From the NCBI GenBank assembly GCA_035353055.1, contig DAOPYW010000014.1, positions 1-36,729 on the forward strand: a stretch of DNA of 36,729 nt. Reading direction: 5' to 3'. The notes beneath the pieces were generated by a model that had not been told where the DNA came from, did no database searches, and saw only the letters and a list, made by a program, of their open reading frames with translations. Every line of letters starts with the position of its first letter. The stretch's first letter is position 1. The position numbers and the translations under genes are program-made. The stretch comes from JAAYDH01 sp035353055 (lineage in GTDB: Bacteria; Bacillota_I; Bacilli_A; RFN20; CAG-826). Shown in pieces: positions 23,148 through 32,339 of this stretch.

Positions 23148-23582
23148 ATGAGAAGATTTTTGATTCTTTGTTGCTTTTGTTTTTACTTGTTGATTTCTTG
23201 CCAAAACAATTCGATGGCTAATCGCACATACGACTATTCTGATTTCATCCACCTTCATATTAAATGGGACGATGTATTCATTCAAAAAGAAGACTGTTAC
23301 TTGGTTTATTTCTATAGTCATGAATGTTATTACTGCGAATTTTTTAAAAATGAAATGTTGAATTATGTCGCAATATCAAAAAAGAAGATCTATTTGCTTT
23401 CCTATCAAGAGGGCATACCTATTCGCAGCAACATCCAAGCCACGATTGGCGCCAATAACATCGAGCAAATGTGGTTTGGCGGAACCCCTAGTCTCTTATG
23501 CCTAGAAAATAAATTTGTGATAGAAAACATCCTGGGGGTTCAAAATATCTCCGATTATTGCAAATCAAACAAACTCGATTGA
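23148..23582 (+). CDS. thioredoxin-like lipoprotein with CxxC
   Basis: 144 residues. An N-terminal lipoprotein signal (MRRFLILCCFCFYLLISC; lipobox Cys18) is followed by a thioredoxin-like domain: a strand YLVYFYSHECYYCEFF with the redox pair Cys60/Cys63 and the cis-proline GGTPS (Pro114). Length and layout fit an outward-facing, membrane-anchored thiol oxidoreductase, for example for making or repairing disulfides; which direction cannot be told. The start is uncertain because no Shine-Dalgarno is at normal distance. Divergent from the membrane operon; pcrA follows after 64 nt with its own promoter. Confidence 0.75.
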   Translation: MRRFLILCCFCFYLLISCQNNSMANRTYDYSDFIHLHIKWDDVFIQKEDCYLVYFYSHECYYCEFFKNEMLNYVAISKKKIYLLSYQEGIPIRSNIQATIGANNIEQMWFGGTPSLLCLENKFVIENILGVQNISDYCKSNKLD

Positions 23583-23602
23583 ACAACAATTCCGGAAAAA
23601 AA

Positions 23603-23631
23603 TTGAAATCAGCGGGTAAACATGATATTAT
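23603..23631 (+). promoter_or_regulatory. promoter of pcrA-ligA
   Basis: TTGAAA (23603-23608), a 17-nt spacer and TATTAT (23626-23631). Predicted start is about 8-9 nt before the ATG at 23647, with no Shine-Dalgarno in that leader. Confidence 0.6.
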
Positions 23632-23646
23632 ATTGCAAAGCAATAT

Positions 23647-25863
23647 ATGAATTTCCAAATAGATTTAAATGAAATGCAACTTAAGGCAGTTGAGACGGAT
23701 TCTCAGCATGTTCGTATTATCGCTGGTGCGGGATCAGGAAAAACTAGAGTTTTGACTTATCGAATTGCCTATTTAATTTCTGAGATGAATGTCGCGCCTT
23801 GGTCGATACTCGCCATTACTTTTACCAATAAAGTAGCTAACGAGATGAAACAAAGGGTCGTGAAAATGCTTCCTGAAGTCAACAAAGATTTAACCATTAA
23901 AACATTTCACTCTTTTGCTGCGAATTTTTTAAGGCGTGAAATCCGCGTCCTTGGTTTTCCCAGCACTTTTTCTATTTTGGATGAAGATGATCAAACCAAA
24001 CTCATTAAAGATATCGTCGCTAATATGGGCTTTAAGCGAGGAGACAAAATTGTCGGCATTGCTCTGAACTATATTTCAAAGAATAAATTAAAGGAACTCT
24101 ATCCTGACGATATCAAGATTACTAAGCCATTCTTTGAAGATGAAAAAACTTGTCTGGAGATCTATTCCACTTACGAAGACGAAAAAGCTAAGAGTTTCTC
24201 TCTCGATTTTGACGACTTGCTTTTAAAGACCAATTACATCTTACAAAATTACCTCGACATTCGACAAAAATGGCAGCGAAGATTTAGCCATATTCTAATA
24301 GATGAATTTCAGGATACTAACGATGTTGAATACCGAATGATTAAGCTATTGAAAAGCAACGATACTTCTCTGTATGTCGTCGGTGACCCCGATCAGACTA
24401 TCTACACCTGGAGAGGAGCTAATCAGGACATCATCTTAGGTTTAATCAAAGAGTTTTCTGATGTCGAAACGATTGTTTTAGAGAGAAACTATCGCAGCAC
24501 TCAAAATATTCTTGATTCGGCTAACAAGCTGATTGCCCATAACAAACTAAGGGTGGCAAAAAATCTTTACACCCGCTCAGATAAAGGCGAAGCAGTGATG
24601 GTTTTTTCAGGCCCATCCTCCAAAGGAGAAGCTGACTTTGTCGCTCGCGAAATACAGAAACTAGTCAAAGGAGAAAACCGCCATTATTCCGACATTGTTG
24701 TCTTATATCGCTCCAACTACGTGACGATGGAGTTTGAAGCCGCTTTTGTCAATCGCGGCATACCCTATAAGATTTATGGCGGTCAAAAATTCTATCAAAG
24801 AAGAGAAATTAAAGATGTTTTAGCTTATTTCCATTTAATTACTAATACCAAGGATAATATTGCCTTCGAAAGAATCATCAATGTGCCCTCTCGAGGAATT
24901 GGGGATATGACCATCTCCAAGATTAAAGAAGAAGCTGAGCAAGAAAGTCAATGCTTATACGATTACATCAAGCAGACAGACCCAGATAAAAGCAGTGTCC
25001 TCTCAAAAGCCTTGTTCAAGCTCAAATCGATGATTGAACTGATTGATTTAACTCGCGAAAAAATCAATGAAAACGATGAGGTCTTTTCCAAGACTCTTGA
25101 AGACATGATTTGGTCCACTGGATACCAAGAATATATTTTAAAGGAAGAAGATGGCGATGAGCGAATTGAGAATATTAAAGCCCTCTTTGCTGATATCCGG
25201 CACTTCCTAAAAACTAATCCAGAATCCACATTTGACGAATATTTGCAAAATATCTCTTTATATTCCGCGCAAGATGACGTTATCGATGGTGATTTTGTGA
25301 CCATGATGACCGTTCACACTGCCAAAGGATTGGAATATCCTATTGTCTTTGTGGTGCGCTTTAATGATGGAGTTTTCCCTCACTCCCGCTCCGTGGCTGA
25401 ATCGGGCTATCGCGGCCTTGAAGAAGAGCGGCGCTTAGCTTATGTGGCAATGACCCGCGCAAAAGAAAAGCTCTTTTTGACCTTCTCGGCCGACTATTCT
25501 TATGTTTTGGGCGGTCGTCTTTTGCCCTCTCAATTTCTTGCTGAGTCAGGAAACAATGTTGCTCAAAGCATCGATACCTATAATCCCTTCCGCTCTAATA
25601 AAGCACCTAAAGAATATAAATTCGATGATGGTCCCAACCTTGATTTCTCGAAAGATGAACCGATTCGCCAAGATTTCTTAAAGCCAACAAACGATATAGA
25701 AAATTGGGCGGAGGGAGATATTGTTATTCACAAAACTTTTGGAAAAGGAAAAATTATTGGCCTTGAAGGAGATGGCATTATTAAAGTTCTATTTGAAGAC
25801 CACGGAATTAAATCTTTGATGGGAAATCACCCTGCAATCACTAGAGGAGGCCACAAAGCATGA
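23647..25863 (+). CDS. pcrA: ATP-dependent DNA helicase PcrA (UvrD family)
   Basis: 738 residues, full length. Superfamily 1A motifs: Q-motif LNEMQLKAV (about 7-15), Walker A GAGSGKT (27-33), Walker B LIDEFQDT (about 218-225), GDPDQTIYTWRGA, ERNYRS, and MTVHTAKGLE and VAMTRAKEKLF in the second domain. The C-terminal tail (GDIVIHKTFGKGKIIGLEG) is the PcrA-specific Tudor-like RNA-polymerase-binding part. Unwinds DNA in repair and replication restart. The stop TGA overlaps the ligA ATG (ATGA). pcrA-ligA followed by gat genes is a conserved Firmicutes order. Confidence 0.97.
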   Translation: MNFQIDLNEMQLKAVETDSQHVRIIAGAGSGKTRVLTYRIAYLISEMNVAPWSILAITFTNKVANEMKQRVVKMLPEVNKDLTIKTFHSFAANFLRREIRVLGFPSTFSILDEDDQTKLIKDIVANMGFKRGDKIVGIALNYISKNKLKELYPDDIKITKPFFEDEKTCLEIYSTYEDEKAKSFSLDFDDLLLKTNYILQNYLDIRQKWQRRFSHILIDEFQDTNDVEYRMIKLLKSNDTSLYVVGDPDQTIYTWRGANQDIILGLIKEFSDVETIVLERNYRSTQNILDSANKLIAHNKLRVAKNLYTRSDKGEAVMVFSGPSSKGEADFVAREIQKLVKGENRHYSDIVVLYRSNYVTMEFEAAFVNRGIPYKIYGGQKFYQRREIKDVLAYFHLITNTKDNIAFERIINVPSRGIGDMTISKIKEEAEQESQCLYDYIKQTDPDKSSVLSKALFKLKSMIELIDLTREKINENDEVFSKTLEDMIWSTGYQEYILKEEDGDERIENIKALFADIRHFLKTNPESTFDEYLQNISLYSAQDDVIDGDFVTMMTVHTAKGLEYPIVFVVRFNDGVFPHSRSVAESGYRGLEEERRLAYVAMTRAKEKLFLTFSADYSYVLGGRLLPSQFLAESGNNVAQSIDTYNPFRSNKAPKEYKFDDGPNLDFSKDEPIRQDFLKPTNDIENWAEGDIVIHKTFGKGKIIGLEGDGIIKVLFEDHGIKSLMGNHPAITRGGHKA

Positions 25864-27845
25864 CACCCAAAGAAAGAGCTCAAGAGATAGCTCAATTGCT
25901 TGAAAAATATAATTACGAATATTACGTCTTGGATAACCCCAGCGTCAGCGATAGTGAATACGATCGACTAATGCAAGAGTTAATCGCGTTAGAAAAAGCT
26001 TATCCAGAGTTGGCTAGCCCTCTTTCTCCAACTCAAAGAGTTGGCGGATTGGTCCAAGATCAATTTAGAAAAATTATTCATCAGCGTTCAATGCTCTCCC
26101 TTTCTAACGCTTTTAATGAAGATGATTTGCGGGACTTTGATCAAAAAGTCCGAGATGTCGTAGGCGGAGACAAAATAACATACATGACCGAAATGAAAAT
26201 AGATGGTCTAGGAATGTCTTTGGTCTACAATAGAAAGCTGCTTTATGCCGCCACAAGAGGCGATGGAGTGGAAGGCGAAGATGTCACTGCCAATGTCATT
26301 ACTATTAAATCAATTCCCACCCATATTTCTCTAGAAGGTGACTTTGAAGTTCGCGGTGAAGTTTTCATGCCTAAAAAATCACTTCACAAACTCAATGAGG
26401 AACGCGAGAAGAACCAAGAGGCATTATTTGCTAATGCGAGAAATGCTGCCGCGGGAAGCGTCCGCCAACTCGATAGTGCAATCGCTGCATCCAGAGGCCT
26501 CGATGCTTATTGGTATTATTTTGTTAATGCCAAAGATTTTGGCGTTCGCTATCATTCCGAAGCTTTGAACATGGTCAGCAAACTTGGCTTTAAAACTAAT
26601 TCTGAAAGGCGCATTTGCCACGGGATTGACGAAGTAATTGATTATGTCAAAGAATACACCAATAAAAGATCATCGCTAGACTACGACATCGATGGTATAG
26701 TCATCAAAGTTGATGATATGGCCCTATACGATAAGCTCGGTTACACAGCCAAGACTCCAAGATGGGCTATCGCGTATAAATTCCCTCCCGAAGAAGTAAT
26801 CACTAAACTCATCGATATTATCTACACCGTTGGAAGAACTGGAAAAGTTACTCCAAATGCCGTTCTCGAGCCCGTCCGAGTGGCTGGAAGCACTGTTCAA
26901 AGAGCCACTCTTCACAATGAAGATTTCATCGTGGAAAAGGATTTGATGATTGGCGATTATGTCGTCTTAAGAAAAGCTGGAGACGTCATCCCTGAGGTCG
27001 TCCGCGTTTTAATCGATAAAAGAGATGGCACCCAACATCCTTACGAGATGATCAAAAAATGTCCTGTCTGCGGTTCTGAATTAATTAAAAAAGATGCGAT
27101 GCATTTTTGCTTGAACCGCTCTTGCGAAGCTCGCCAAGTGGAAGCAATTATTCACTTTGCTTCTCGCGATGCAATGGATATTGAAGGCCTAGGAGAAAAG
27201 GTTGTTGAGCAATTTTTTAATCAAGGATTTTTTCATAAAATAGACGAGATTTACGGCCTTTTTAAACACAGAGAGGAAATTATCAATCTCGATGGATGGC
27301 AATCAAAGTCTATTGACAATCTATTAAAAGCAATCGAGAAATCCAAAAATAATTCCTTTGAAAAAATCCTTTTTGGACTAGGCATTAAAGAAATTGGAGC
27401 TAAGATGGCTAAAACTTTAGCTAAGAAATTTAGCCACATCGATTCCTTAATGCAAGCTTCCGAAGAAGATTTATTAGAGATTCCTGATGTGGGTCCAATT
27501 GTTGCCCATTCTGTCGTGGAGTGGTTCGCAAACGAAGAGAACCAAAATGTTATTCAATCCTTAAAACAACATGGAGTAAATTTTGATTATCATCCGACCA
27601 ACTCTCAAGCGGCAAATTCCTTTTTCTCAGGAAAGACTGTCGTGTTGACAGGAACCCTTTCTTTTGCCGGCAGGAAAGAGGCTACTGAACTGTTAGAAAA
27701 TCTCGGTGCTAAAGTAACTGGTTCAGTTTCTAAAGCCACTGATGTAGTAATCGCAGGCGCTGAAGCGGGAAGCAAACTAGACAAAGCCAACTCCTTAGGC
27801 ATCACTGTGCTAAGTGAAGAAGAATTCAAGGCCCTAATTAAGTAA
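25860..27845 (+). CDS. ligA: NAD-dependent DNA ligase
   Basis: 661 residues, full length. Adenylated Lys113 in the KxDG motif (EMKIDGLGM), the four-cysteine zinc finger (CPVCGSELIKK with HFCLNRSCEAR, about 401-422), helix-hairpin-helix repeats and a C-terminal BRCT domain (about 585-661, FSGKTVVLTGTLSF). Seals nicks in replication and repair. Coupled to pcrA by ATGA. Confidence 0.98.
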   Translation: MTPKERAQEIAQLLEKYNYEYYVLDNPSVSDSEYDRLMQELIALEKAYPELASPLSPTQRVGGLVQDQFRKIIHQRSMLSLSNAFNEDDLRDFDQKVRDVVGGDKITYMTEMKIDGLGMSLVYNRKLLYAATRGDGVEGEDVTANVITIKSIPTHISLEGDFEVRGEVFMPKKSLHKLNEEREKNQEALFANARNAAAGSVRQLDSAIAASRGLDAYWYYFVNAKDFGVRYHSEALNMVSKLGFKTNSERRICHGIDEVIDYVKEYTNKRSSLDYDIDGIVIKVDDMALYDKLGYTAKTPRWAIAYKFPPEEVITKLIDIIYTVGRTGKVTPNAVLEPVRVAGSTVQRATLHNEDFIVEKDLMIGDYVVLRKAGDVIPEVVRVLIDKRDGTQHPYEMIKKCPVCGSELIKKDAMHFCLNRSCEARQVEAIIHFASRDAMDIEGLGEKVVEQFFNQGFFHKIDEIYGLFKHREEIINLDGWQSKSIDNLLKAIEKSKNNSFEKILFGLGIKEIGAKMAKTLAKKFSHIDSLMQASEEDLLEIPDVGPIVAHSVVEWFANEENQNVIQSLKQHGVNFDYHPTNSQAANSFFSGKTVVLTGTLSFAGRKEATELLENLGAKVTGSVSKATDVVIAGAEAGSKLDKANSLGITVLSEEEFKALIK

Positions 27846-27872
27846 GCCAGCACTTTAAAACATCTGCTTACT
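27841..27872 (+). terminator. weak inverted repeat after ligA, possible terminator
   Basis: AGTAAGC (27841-27847, containing the ligA stop) pairs with GCTTACT (27866-27872) around an 18-nt loop, followed by only a short T-run. The rest of the gap to gatC (27873-28063) is AT-rich and shows no gene or recognised RNA element before the gat promoter. Confidence 0.3.
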
Positions 27873-28063
27873 ATTTTAACCTCATTCCACTCAAGTAATA
27901 TTTCAATTTTTTATATATTCAGCATCTTTGTTATTGTAAAAAATGACGCATTTTTGATGAGACTTTTGTCAAGATTTAGCCTATGTTTAAACTCTTTTTC
28001 AAATCCTGCATTGCTCTTTAAATTTTGCTCAACTTTATTTAAACGTTTTTCTTAATTAAGAAA

Positions 28064-28091
28064 TTGGTAAAAATATTTTTATCGTTATGAT
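28064..28091 (+). promoter_or_regulatory. promoter of the gatCAB operon
   Basis: TTGGTA (28064-28069), a 16-nt spacer and TATGAT (28086-28091). A leader of about 25 nt with a weak AGGA precedes gatC. Confidence 0.5.
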
Positions 28092-28123
28092 ACAATACTT
28101 CTGTTGAAGTAGGATTTTTTATT

Positions 28124-28420
28124 ATGAAAAAAGTTGATATTCCACTATTAAAACAGGTTGCTAATAATTTAATGTTCGACATGAAAGAAACCGAATACTC
28201 CACTCTATTGGAGGAGTTCGATGTCATAATCCGCCAGATGGAATTAATTTCGGAAATTCCAGGAGTTGATGAGGTTTCTCCAATGACGTTCCCTTTTGAT
28301 GTGTCCACTGACTATTTAAGAGAAGATCTTCCTGGTGTTCCCCTTTCACAAGAAGATGCCCTGCGAAATGCGGGCAATGTTGTCGAAGGCCAGATTAGGT
28401 TGCCAAAGGTGGTGGGCTAA
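28124..28420 (+). CDS. gatC: Asp/Glu-tRNA amidotransferase subunit C
   Basis: 98 residues, the usual size. Starts with a short helical part and contains the family pattern EFDVIIRQMELISEIPGVDEVSPM (about 29-52) and a C-terminal LREDLPGVPLSQEDAL (about 66-81) that wraps around GatA. Stabilises the GatCAB complex. First gene of gatCAB; gatA starts one base after its stop. Confidence 0.93.
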   Translation: MKKVDIPLLKQVANNLMFDMKETEYSTLLEEFDVIIRQMELISEIPGVDEVSPMTFPFDVSTDYLREDLPGVPLSQEDALRNAGNVVEGQIRLPKVVG

Positions 28421-28421
28421 T

Positions 28422-29882
28422 ATGGATTACTTATCACTTGATATCTTGAGCCTTCATCAAGCGCTCATCGATCAGAAAATCACACCTCTTGAATTGGTTA
28501 AAATTGCCATCGAAAAGGCTAAAAATGATCAAAATAATGCTTTTGAGTATATTTGCGAGAAAGAAGCAATCGATTTTGTTGCTCACCTTGACCCTGCCAA
28601 AAAGAACAATCTCCTTTGGGGCATTCCCTATGTTTTAAAGGACAATTTTTCTACGAAAGATATTCCTACTTGTGCGTCTTCCAATGTTTTGAATGGCTAC
28701 GTTCCTGTTTTCTCAAGCGAAGTTTTCCTTCGCTTGGCTAATCAAGGAGCCGTTCTTATTGGAAAGTGCACTCTTGACGAGCTCGCGATGGGAGGAACTG
28801 GCACAACTGGTCACAAAGGTTTGACTTATAATCCCTGGGATCCAACACATACCCATATGGTTGGCGGTTCGAGCTGCGGATCGGCCGCTTCGGTAGCCGC
28901 AGGAATTGTCCCTTTTTCTATTGGGTCAGACACAGGTGATAGCGTCAGGAAACCCGCTAGCTATGCCGGCTTGGTGGGCATGAAACCAACATGGGGTCGA
29001 ATCTCCAGATTTGGCCTTTTCCCCTTCGCCACTTCCCTTGATCACGTGGCTTTTTTCACTAGAAATGTTAGCGATTCGGCCATCGTTCTCGAAGCTCTCG
29101 CTGGGAGAGATGAAAAAGACAGTTCATCCTCATTTCATCCTGTGGAAAAATACTCTCAATTAATCCGCCCAACTGTAAAGGGTAAAAGACTCGCCATTGT
29201 CAAAGAAATATATGAATCAATTAGCAACAAAAATATCATCTCGACTTTTGACCGCAGCATAAAAGCTCTCCAAGAAGAGGGAGCCATCGTTGACTTTGTT
29301 TCAATGGATATTAAGCTCTGCAAAGCAATATATCCTACATACATTGTGATTGCTTGTTCGGAAGCTACTAGCAATAACGCCAATCTCGATGGCATAAAAT
29401 TTGGTCCGAGATTTGAGGGAAAAGACTATGAAGAAGTCATGACAAAAGCTCGCACTGAAGGGTTCTGTGAAATGATCAAACGACGTTTTGTCATCGGCAG
29501 TTACTCGTTGTTTAGAGAGAACCAAAATGAAGTATTTCTTCGAGCGCAAAAATGCCGAAGATTAATCGTTGAATTCGCTAATAAAATTTTAGCCAAATAC
29601 GATGCGGTTTACTTACCAGCCGCTCCGACTACCGCGCCATTATTTAGAGGCGAAAAAAATGACAAATTATCCAACGAATATTTGATTTCTGATAATCACC
29701 TAGCAATTGGTAACTTTGCTGGCCTGCCTTCCATTGTTTTACCATTAGGTTTTGAAAAAGGGCTTCCATTTGGAGCCAATTTAACAAGTAAAAAATTCTC
29801 TGAGACGGAATTATTTTCTTTAGCCAAAGCCGTTGAAGATGTAACTGGCTTAAAAAATTTAGTCGCCAAGGAGGTAAAATAA
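28422..29882 (+). CDS. gatA: Asp/Glu-tRNA amidotransferase subunit A
   Basis: 486 residues from the ATG at 28422; the frame extends back to 28335 inside gatC but has no signal there. Amidase-signature enzyme that releases ammonia from glutamine. Catalytic Lys73 (VLKDNF), cis-Ser150 (GGSSCGS) and nucleophile Ser174 (GSDTGDSVRKPAS) are all present. Two positions next to these differ from the common bacterial form GGSSGGS and DTGGSIRQ: Cys152 for Gly and Asp173 for Gly. Middle gene of gatCAB. Confidence 0.95.
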   Translation: MDYLSLDILSLHQALIDQKITPLELVKIAIEKAKNDQNNAFEYICEKEAIDFVAHLDPAKKNNLLWGIPYVLKDNFSTKDIPTCASSNVLNGYVPVFSSEVFLRLANQGAVLIGKCTLDELAMGGTGTTGHKGLTYNPWDPTHTHMVGGSSCGSAASVAAGIVPFSIGSDTGDSVRKPASYAGLVGMKPTWGRISRFGLFPFATSLDHVAFFTRNVSDSAIVLEALAGRDEKDSSSSFHPVEKYSQLIRPTVKGKRLAIVKEIYESISNKNIISTFDRSIKALQEEGAIVDFVSMDIKLCKAIYPTYIVIACSEATSNNANLDGIKFGPRFEGKDYEEVMTKARTEGFCEMIKRRFVIGSYSLFRENQNEVFLRAQKCRRLIVEFANKILAKYDAVYLPAAPTTAPLFRGEKNDKLSNEYLISDNHLAIGNFAGLPSIVLPLGFEKGLPFGANLTSKKFSETELFSLAKAVEDVTGLKNLVAKEVK

Positions 29883-29883
29883 T

Positions 29884-31308
29884 ATGAATTTCGAAGCAGT
29901 GATTGGATTAGAGATTCATGTTGAAATGAACACCAAGAGCAAGATGTTTTCCAATGCTCCTGTCAGTTATGGTTCTCTTCCAAATAGCCAAACCGTTGCC
30001 CTAGATTACGCCTTTCCTGGCACTCTTCCAACGGTCAATAAACAAGCGGTGGTCAATGCCATCCGCATTTGTCATGCTCTCCATATGAGCATCGATAATG
30101 AGGTTTGGTTTGATCGCAAAAACTATTTTTATAGCGACCTTCCCAAGGGATATCAAATCACGCAACAAGAGAGACCAATCGGATCAAATGGGAGCTTGCA
30201 AATAATGACTTCCTTTGGCCCAAAAACTATCAGCATTGAAAGACTCCATCTTGAAGAGGACACATGCAAGCAACTTCACTCTTGGGATTGCACATTGCTC
30301 GATTATAACCGAGCGGGCATTCCTTTGGTGGAAATTGTATCTCGCCCCGACCTCAGAAGCGGAGAAGAGGCTAGACAATATGCTGAGAAGATTCGCTCAA
30401 TTGTCTCCTTCCTAAATGTCAGCACTGGAAAGATGGAAGAAGGGTCCCTCAGAGTTGATGTCAATATTTCACTTCGCCCCGTCGGCAGTGAAAAATTAGG
30501 CACGAAAGTTGAAATCAAAAATCTTAATAGCTTTGCTAATATTGAAAAAGCTGTCGACTACGAGATAAAGAGACAGGAAAAAGTTCTCTTAAGTGGGGAA
30601 TCTGTAATTCAAGAAACAAGGCGCTTTGATGAAGGCCTCAAACAGACCGTTCTAATGAGGCTTAAAACCGATTCGGTCGACTATAAATATTTCACTGAAC
30701 CGAATATCCCCCCCATCCATCTCAGCGAGGATTTCATAAAACAAGCAATTGAAACTTCCCCTGAATTAGCGGAAGTAAAACTAACTCGCTACGAAGCTTT
30801 GGGTCTAAACGAATATGATTCCCAGCTGCTTATTTCCGATAAAGCCACCTGCGCTTATTTTGACGAGGCGATTAAATCTGGTGCTAACGCCAAACTGTTG
30901 GCCAACTGGATTATCGTTGACATTCAAGCCATCCTTAACAAAGAGATGATTAGCATTGAACAGTTTAATGTATCGCCCAAGCATTTAGGCAAATTGGTTT
31001 TAATGATTGAGAAGCAACAAGTTTCCAACAAGCAAGGGCGCGATATTTTTCAAAAACTAATTGAAAAAGACGAAGACCCTGAAACAATCAAAAAAACCAT
31101 GGGAGTTGATTTAATAAGCGACGTTGACATGATCAATCAAATTGTCATCAAGGTTATCGATGATAATCCTCAAGCGGTTGTCGACTATCATAACGGCAAA
31201 GACCGGGCAGTAGGATTTTTGGTTGGGCAAGTGATGAAGAAGACATCTGGAAAAGCCAATCCCTCTCTCGTAAGCCAAAGCGTTGTTGAAGAATTAAAAA
31301 GGAGATAA
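29884..31308 (+). CDS. gatB: Asp/Glu-tRNA amidotransferase subunit B
   Basis: 474 residues. Starts with FEAVIGLEIHVEMNTKSKMF; the cysteine zinc motif of some GatB proteins is absent (FSNAPVSYGSLPN instead), as in staphylococcal GatB. RLHLEEDTCKQLHS and DYNRAGIPLVEIVS are kinase-domain signatures. The C-terminal YqeY-like region ends with KTSGKANPSLVSQSVVEEL. Activates the misacylated tRNA with ATP and accepts ammonia from GatA. A strong AAGGAGG precedes the ATG. Confidence 0.97.
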   Translation: MNFEAVIGLEIHVEMNTKSKMFSNAPVSYGSLPNSQTVALDYAFPGTLPTVNKQAVVNAIRICHALHMSIDNEVWFDRKNYFYSDLPKGYQITQQERPIGSNGSLQIMTSFGPKTISIERLHLEEDTCKQLHSWDCTLLDYNRAGIPLVEIVSRPDLRSGEEARQYAEKIRSIVSFLNVSTGKMEEGSLRVDVNISLRPVGSEKLGTKVEIKNLNSFANIEKAVDYEIKRQEKVLLSGESVIQETRRFDEGLKQTVLMRLKTDSVDYKYFTEPNIPPIHLSEDFIKQAIETSPELAEVKLTRYEALGLNEYDSQLLISDKATCAYFDEAIKSGANAKLLANWIIVDIQAILNKEMISIEQFNVSPKHLGKLVLMIEKQQVSNKQGRDIFQKLIEKDEDPETIKKTMGVDLISDVDMINQIVIKVIDDNPQAVVDYHNGKDRAVGFLVGQVMKKTSGKANPSLVSQSVVEELKRR

Positions 31309-31310
31309 GT

Positions 31311-32327
31311 ATGACTGTCTTAGTAACTGGCGGAACTGGATACATTGGTTCTCACACCGTTGTGGAATTGCTGAAGCATAATTACGATGTCGTCATCGTC
31401 GATAATTATTCAAATTCTAAACCAGAAGTATTGAATAGAATTTATAAAATAACCAGCAAAAAGCCAAGATTTTATGAAATTGATGTCAGAAACGAAGAAA
31501 AAATGCGCGAATTATTTTCTCGGGAAAAAATTACTGATATCATCCATTTCGCTGGCTTAAAAAGCGTTTCTGAATCAGTTGAAAAGCCCGACTTATACTA
31601 TTCCAACAACATTGGCGGTAGCCAAGTTTTATTAAAATTGATGGATGAATTTTCTATTCGCAATCTTGTCTTTTCTTCTAGCGCGACTGTCTATGGCACT
31701 CCCGACCATGTGCCATTAAAAGAAGATGACAAAATTGGCGGATGCACAAATCCCTATGGCCAAAATAAACTCGACATTGAATATTTGCTAAAAGACTTTG
31801 TCGCTAGTCATCCTAACGCCAATATTGCTATTCTCCGCTACTTTAATCCCATCGGGGCCCATTCCTCTGGCCTTATCGGCGAAGATCCCAATGGCATCCC
31901 GAACAATTTAATGCCTTATATCACTCAAGTAGCGATTGGCAAACGCCCCTATTTAAATGTTTATGGCAATGATTATCGCACCGCTGATGGAACCGGAGTC
32001 CGCGACTATATTCACGTTGTTGATTTAGCAAGAGGCCATCTTTTTGCCTTAAAAAAATTGGCGGAGAAACCCGGCTTGGTTGTCTACAATCTTGGCACTG
32101 GTCGCGGCACAAGCGTGCTAGAATTGGTGCATGCCTTCGAAAAGGCTAATCATATAGAGATACCTTACCGCATTGCTCCTCGAAGACCTGGCGATGTGGA
32201 TGAAAATTATGCCGACTGCAGCAAAGCCTTCCGCGAGATGGGTTTTAAGACTGAGTTTGATGTTGTCGATGCATGTCGTGATTCCTGGAACTGGCAAAAA
32301 AACAATCCAAACGGATATGATAAATAG
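31311..32327 (+). CDS. galE: UDP-glucose 4-epimerase
   Basis: 338 residues, full length. NAD-binding GGTGYIG (7-13), catalytic Ser124 (SSSATVYG), and Tyr149/Lys153 (YGQNK). GTGVRDYIHVVDLARGH and APRRPGDVDENYAD are typical of GalE. Interconverts UDP-glucose and UDP-galactose, a likely source of sugar for the polysaccharide locus. It follows gatB after 2 nt with an AAAAAGGAG Shine-Dalgarno, so it belongs to the gat transcript. Confidence 0.96.
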   Translation: MTVLVTGGTGYIGSHTVVELLKHNYDVVIVDNYSNSKPEVLNRIYKITSKKPRFYEIDVRNEEKMRELFSREKITDIIHFAGLKSVSESVEKPDLYYSNNIGGSQVLLKLMDEFSIRNLVFSSSATVYGTPDHVPLKEDDKIGGCTNPYGQNKLDIEYLLKDFVASHPNANIAILRYFNPIGAHSSGLIGEDPNGIPNNLMPYITQVAIGKRPYLNVYGNDYRTADGTGVRDYIHVVDLARGHLFALKKLAEKPGLVVYNLGTGRGTSVLELVHAFEKANHIEIPYRIAPRRPGDVDENYADCSKAFREMGFKTEFDVVDACRDSWNWQKNNPNGYDK

Positions 32328-32339
32328 GAGAATTCTTTT

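Noticed and set aside
27846..28123. Possible small RNA or leader in the ligA-gatC gap
   Set aside because: AT-rich with short inverted repeats such as TCTTAATTAAGA but no recognised RNA family pattern; only the gat promoter is supported.
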